Positions 61,601 to 64,000 of a DNA stretch of 64,000 nucleotides are shown piece after piece. Source of the DNA: Adineta ricciae (Eukaryota; Rotifera; Eurotatoria; Adinetida; Adinetidae); assembly GCA_905250025.1 (NCBI GenBank), contig CAJNOJ010000066.1, positions 372,001-436,000 of the forward strand, given 5' to 3'. The first letter of the stretch is position 1; each line of letters opens with the position of its first letter. The notes under the pieces were generated by a model. That model ran no database searches, was not told where the DNA came from, and worked only from the letters and a program-made list of their open reading frames with translations. The translations under genes and the position numbers were made by a program.

Positions 61601-63275
61601 TGGCAACAACGAAAAAGAATAGAAAAGAGAAAAGCGAAGTCTTCTTCTTACGTTTGATCTCCAGTCGCCTAAGTAAACCTCATCCAGTTATTCATATTAA
61701 CATTTAATTACTAATGAGACTCACCATTTTCGTCTGAAAAGCAGTTTTGACAATGAAGTCGATTACTTCGTACACGAACATCGGTGCCTTCGAATGATGA
61801 TGACAATGGTATATTACAAACGAAACATCGGAAACAATCGATATGATAGTATAAACCAAGCGATTCAATCACCATTGCTGAACCTTGACCTGAATATGGA
61901 TACGTCGGTGAAAGAGACATGATTCAAAAGGAAAGTTCACTTTACCTAGTTCTTGGTTACATTTCGAACAATGTAGTTTTCCACTGACCGATAAAACTCG
62001 ATTATTATTACTATTGATTGTCGTACGAATCGGTGATTTCCTAAAAAAGAAATTCACACTGAATTCAATAAGTGTTTTTTGATTCGTGTACTAACGGTCG
62101 ATTTTTTAATTGATGCTGACGGTGAATAGATGGTTCGAAATCATGCTTATGTTGTGCACTTCGCAAAGGACGATAACTCAAATCATCCGATGCATCACCA
62201 TAATGAAACATGGATATTGGCTTGGATGATGAAGCATTTCTTTGTGTGTCTTGATGATGAGGTACCGGTGGAGCAGGACGATGGTTACTCAAAAGACTTT
62301 TACCATTTTGATATGTTGATGGTAGAAGAACATTAGGTTTATTTTGTTCATCATGATTAATCCATGAATGATCGTCTGCAAGAGGTTTTTTGGGCACTTG
62401 GTTGAATGTTGTGTGTAGTTGTTTACTTAAAAGAAATCAACTAGTCGATACGAATTGTTGTAGAGAGAAAGATTTACTTCGTAATACGTTGTTGCGTTTT
62501 TTTCTCATCTACTTGTATGGAGACTTTCTTTGGTTGTTGATTCGATGTTGGACTCGATAGATTGACTTTGGTTTCATTGACTGGATGGTCTGTTGCAGGT
62601 AAACGATTGATGGCCACTGTTGTTGTTGCATTATTAGTAAACAATGAAGGAATATCTTGTATAGAACGTTTTGGGTAACTTGGTGAAAATTGTTGTGAAG
62701 TTGATGATTCAATATTGTGATATATTCGGCTTGTACTACCATTACTACTACTACTATGATTATTCGTGGATTGTTGGGTTTGATTAGATGATGGTATAAC
62801 CAGATTTGATGAATCAACAGGAATGTTTACTGAACGTCGCTCCTACAATCATCGAAATGGTTTCTAAATAGTAAAAGAAAAGAGGATATCTTACGTGTGA
62901 TATTCGTAAATGAGGTTGATTGAATAGAAAGTCTTCTTGTAACTGATTCATGTGTTGTTCAACAGATGAACGTGCTTGGCCAGTGAATGATTCATTACGT
63001 TGCTGGTCTTGTTTATTGATATCGAGTGTTCCACGTAGTAATGTTTCGACGGATGTTAACGGTGGAGGCGGTGCTTTTGCCTTCGCTGTTATTGTACTTG
63101 ATGGCGATGTATTATTAGTCGGCGATTCCGATGAAATCGATACTGGATTAGGAGGAGCTGAAAAACAATAGACTCGATGTCGAAGATCAAACGAAAGTAA
63201 CCTACGTGAGATCACCGTGGTCTGTGACGATAAGTCCGACACAGTTGATGATTGTTGTTCAAGCGAACTTGTTGT
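61600..63275 (-). CDS. LMO7/LIMCH1-like LIM-domain protein, 5' end not resolved
   Basis: The first visible exon starts after an acceptor (tttgcag) at about 63275 (TTSSLEQQSSTVSDL), so the gene has more upstream exons, perhaps beyond base 64000. Later exons give Ser/Pro/Asn-rich disordered sequence (SAPPNPVSISSESP, APPPPLTSVETLLRG, NQQPKKVSIQVDEKK, HRPAPPVPHHQ). A single C-terminal LIM domain follows (about 62030-61720): CSKC ... SAMVIESLGLYYHIDC ... CFVC ... RVRSNRLHCQNC. The MVIESLGL and VRVRxxxLHC stretches resemble the LMO7/LIMCH1 LIM domain, associated with junctional actin and myosin. The coding end is uncertain: either TAG at 61711, or splicing at the overlapping GTGAGT (start of a 65-nt intron ending ttacttag) into a short extra exon. 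Zinc ligands are complete. Confidence 0.78.
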
Positions 63276-64000
63276 CTGCAAAGGAAAAGAATTCGGTTGG
63301 ATGAAATCAGAACAAGATAACCAGTAAAAAAGAAATCATAATACTAATGGTTGAAGAAGTCGTTCATGCGTTGAAGAAGAATAGAATTAGTAATTCGGTT
63401 GCAAATAAATCAAATAAAAGATATGTTCATCAGAGAGTTTTTAATCGAAAGAGTCGATTTATACTTCGATCGATTAGAGAGGACTAATTTTCATCATATG
63501 AGTCTCTATGCATTCTCGACAAGGAAAGACTTTTTGTTCAGAAATATCTACAACTATCTACTTCTCTACAGGAGATAAGCAAATTGGTCAAAGTTAATAG
63601 TTGGTTTTCAAAATAAATGTCTACATCTAAATTAAATACGAAAGTTACGTTTCTCAATCAAGAGATATACATGCATCGATATGTGATCATCACAAAGATC
63701 TTTCATTTATCTACTCATCTGAACGTATATTCATCGTTTTTTTTACGTAAAACCATTCAATGAACAATAAAATCGTATGGAAATATGAACGCAACAGAAA
63801 AAACACACCTTGATCAAGTTTTCGAAAAACAAATTAGATGACGATCTGCACCAAACACCAAAGATCATGATGATTAGTGTACATGTGCATATAATTATGT
63901 AATGGAATGTTTTTATTTGTTGAATTGTTGATAATAGAAGACGTGCAGTTAAATAGACGGATAGATAGATAGATAGGTAGATAGATATGTATTTTACTAA
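63276..64000. other. unresolved right edge
   Basis: Probably intron or upstream sequence of the LIM gene. I see no confident exon. A GATA-type tetranucleotide repeat lies at about 63957-63987. Confidence 0.5.
63957..63987. repeat. (GATA)n microsatellite
   Basis: Seven or so ATAG units with one GGTA interruption close to the window end. Confidence 0.85.

Overview
This is a stretch of animal nuclear genome. It is AT-rich, and its genes are broken by many short introns (mostly about 50-70 nt, GT..AG). The families are metazoan: a Hox gene, a Gbx-type homeobox, LRP-like receptor, SHOC2, smoothelin-type CH protein, deiodinase, TRIM71/LIN-41, SOAT, LSM14 and an NHR-Roc-COR-Death-TIR protein. Compact introns, small intergenic gaps and lineage-style architectures suggest a small-genome spiralian, most likely a bdelloid rotifer. 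That assignment is an inference from style; no marker gene proves it.

Layout, left to right. Minus strand: 3'-truncated LRP/LDLR-like receptor (1-5504), smoothelin-type CH protein (6698-8303) and SHOC2 (8950-12737, with a candidate alternative first exon). A 4.5 kb gene-poor gap follows. Next, still minus, is a Na,K-ATPase alpha-subunit relative (17263-23426) whose catalytic motifs are nearly all destroyed although its reading frame and membrane segments are intact. A complete trypsin-like protease (20728-22198) lies on the same strand inside one of its introns. Then come a cholinesterase/neuroligin-like membrane protein (23995-26167), an iodothyronine deiodinase read through an in-frame TGA selenocysteine codon with a candidate SECIS element (28428-29635), the NHR-Roc-COR-Death-TIR protein ending in a prenylation-like motif (30357-35206), and a Hox1/labial gene (38547-40134).

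The second part holds a plus-strand secreted multi-EGF protein (42090-45686), a minus-strand TRIM71/LIN-41-like B-box/filamin/NHL protein (47023-49807), minus-strand sterol O-acyltransferase (51801-54310), plus-strand LSM14 (55906-57728), a plus-strand Gbx-like homeobox gene with a Trp in place of the near-invariant Phe49 (58937-59455), and the C-terminal part of a minus-strand LMO7/LIMCH1-like LIM protein (about 61600-63275, running toward the window end).

There are no operons. Three relationships stand out: the protease nested in the ATPase intron, Hox1 and Gbx about 19 kb apart, and a selenocysteine codon with a matching 3'-UTR stem-loop. The strongest candidates for an undescribed system are the catalytically dead P-type ATPase (phosphorylation, dephosphorylation, nucleotide and ion-site residues all changed) and the prenylation-tagged Roco-Death-TIR protein. 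Exon edges were read by eye from splice consensus and family alignment from memory, so individual splice sites may be a few bases off.
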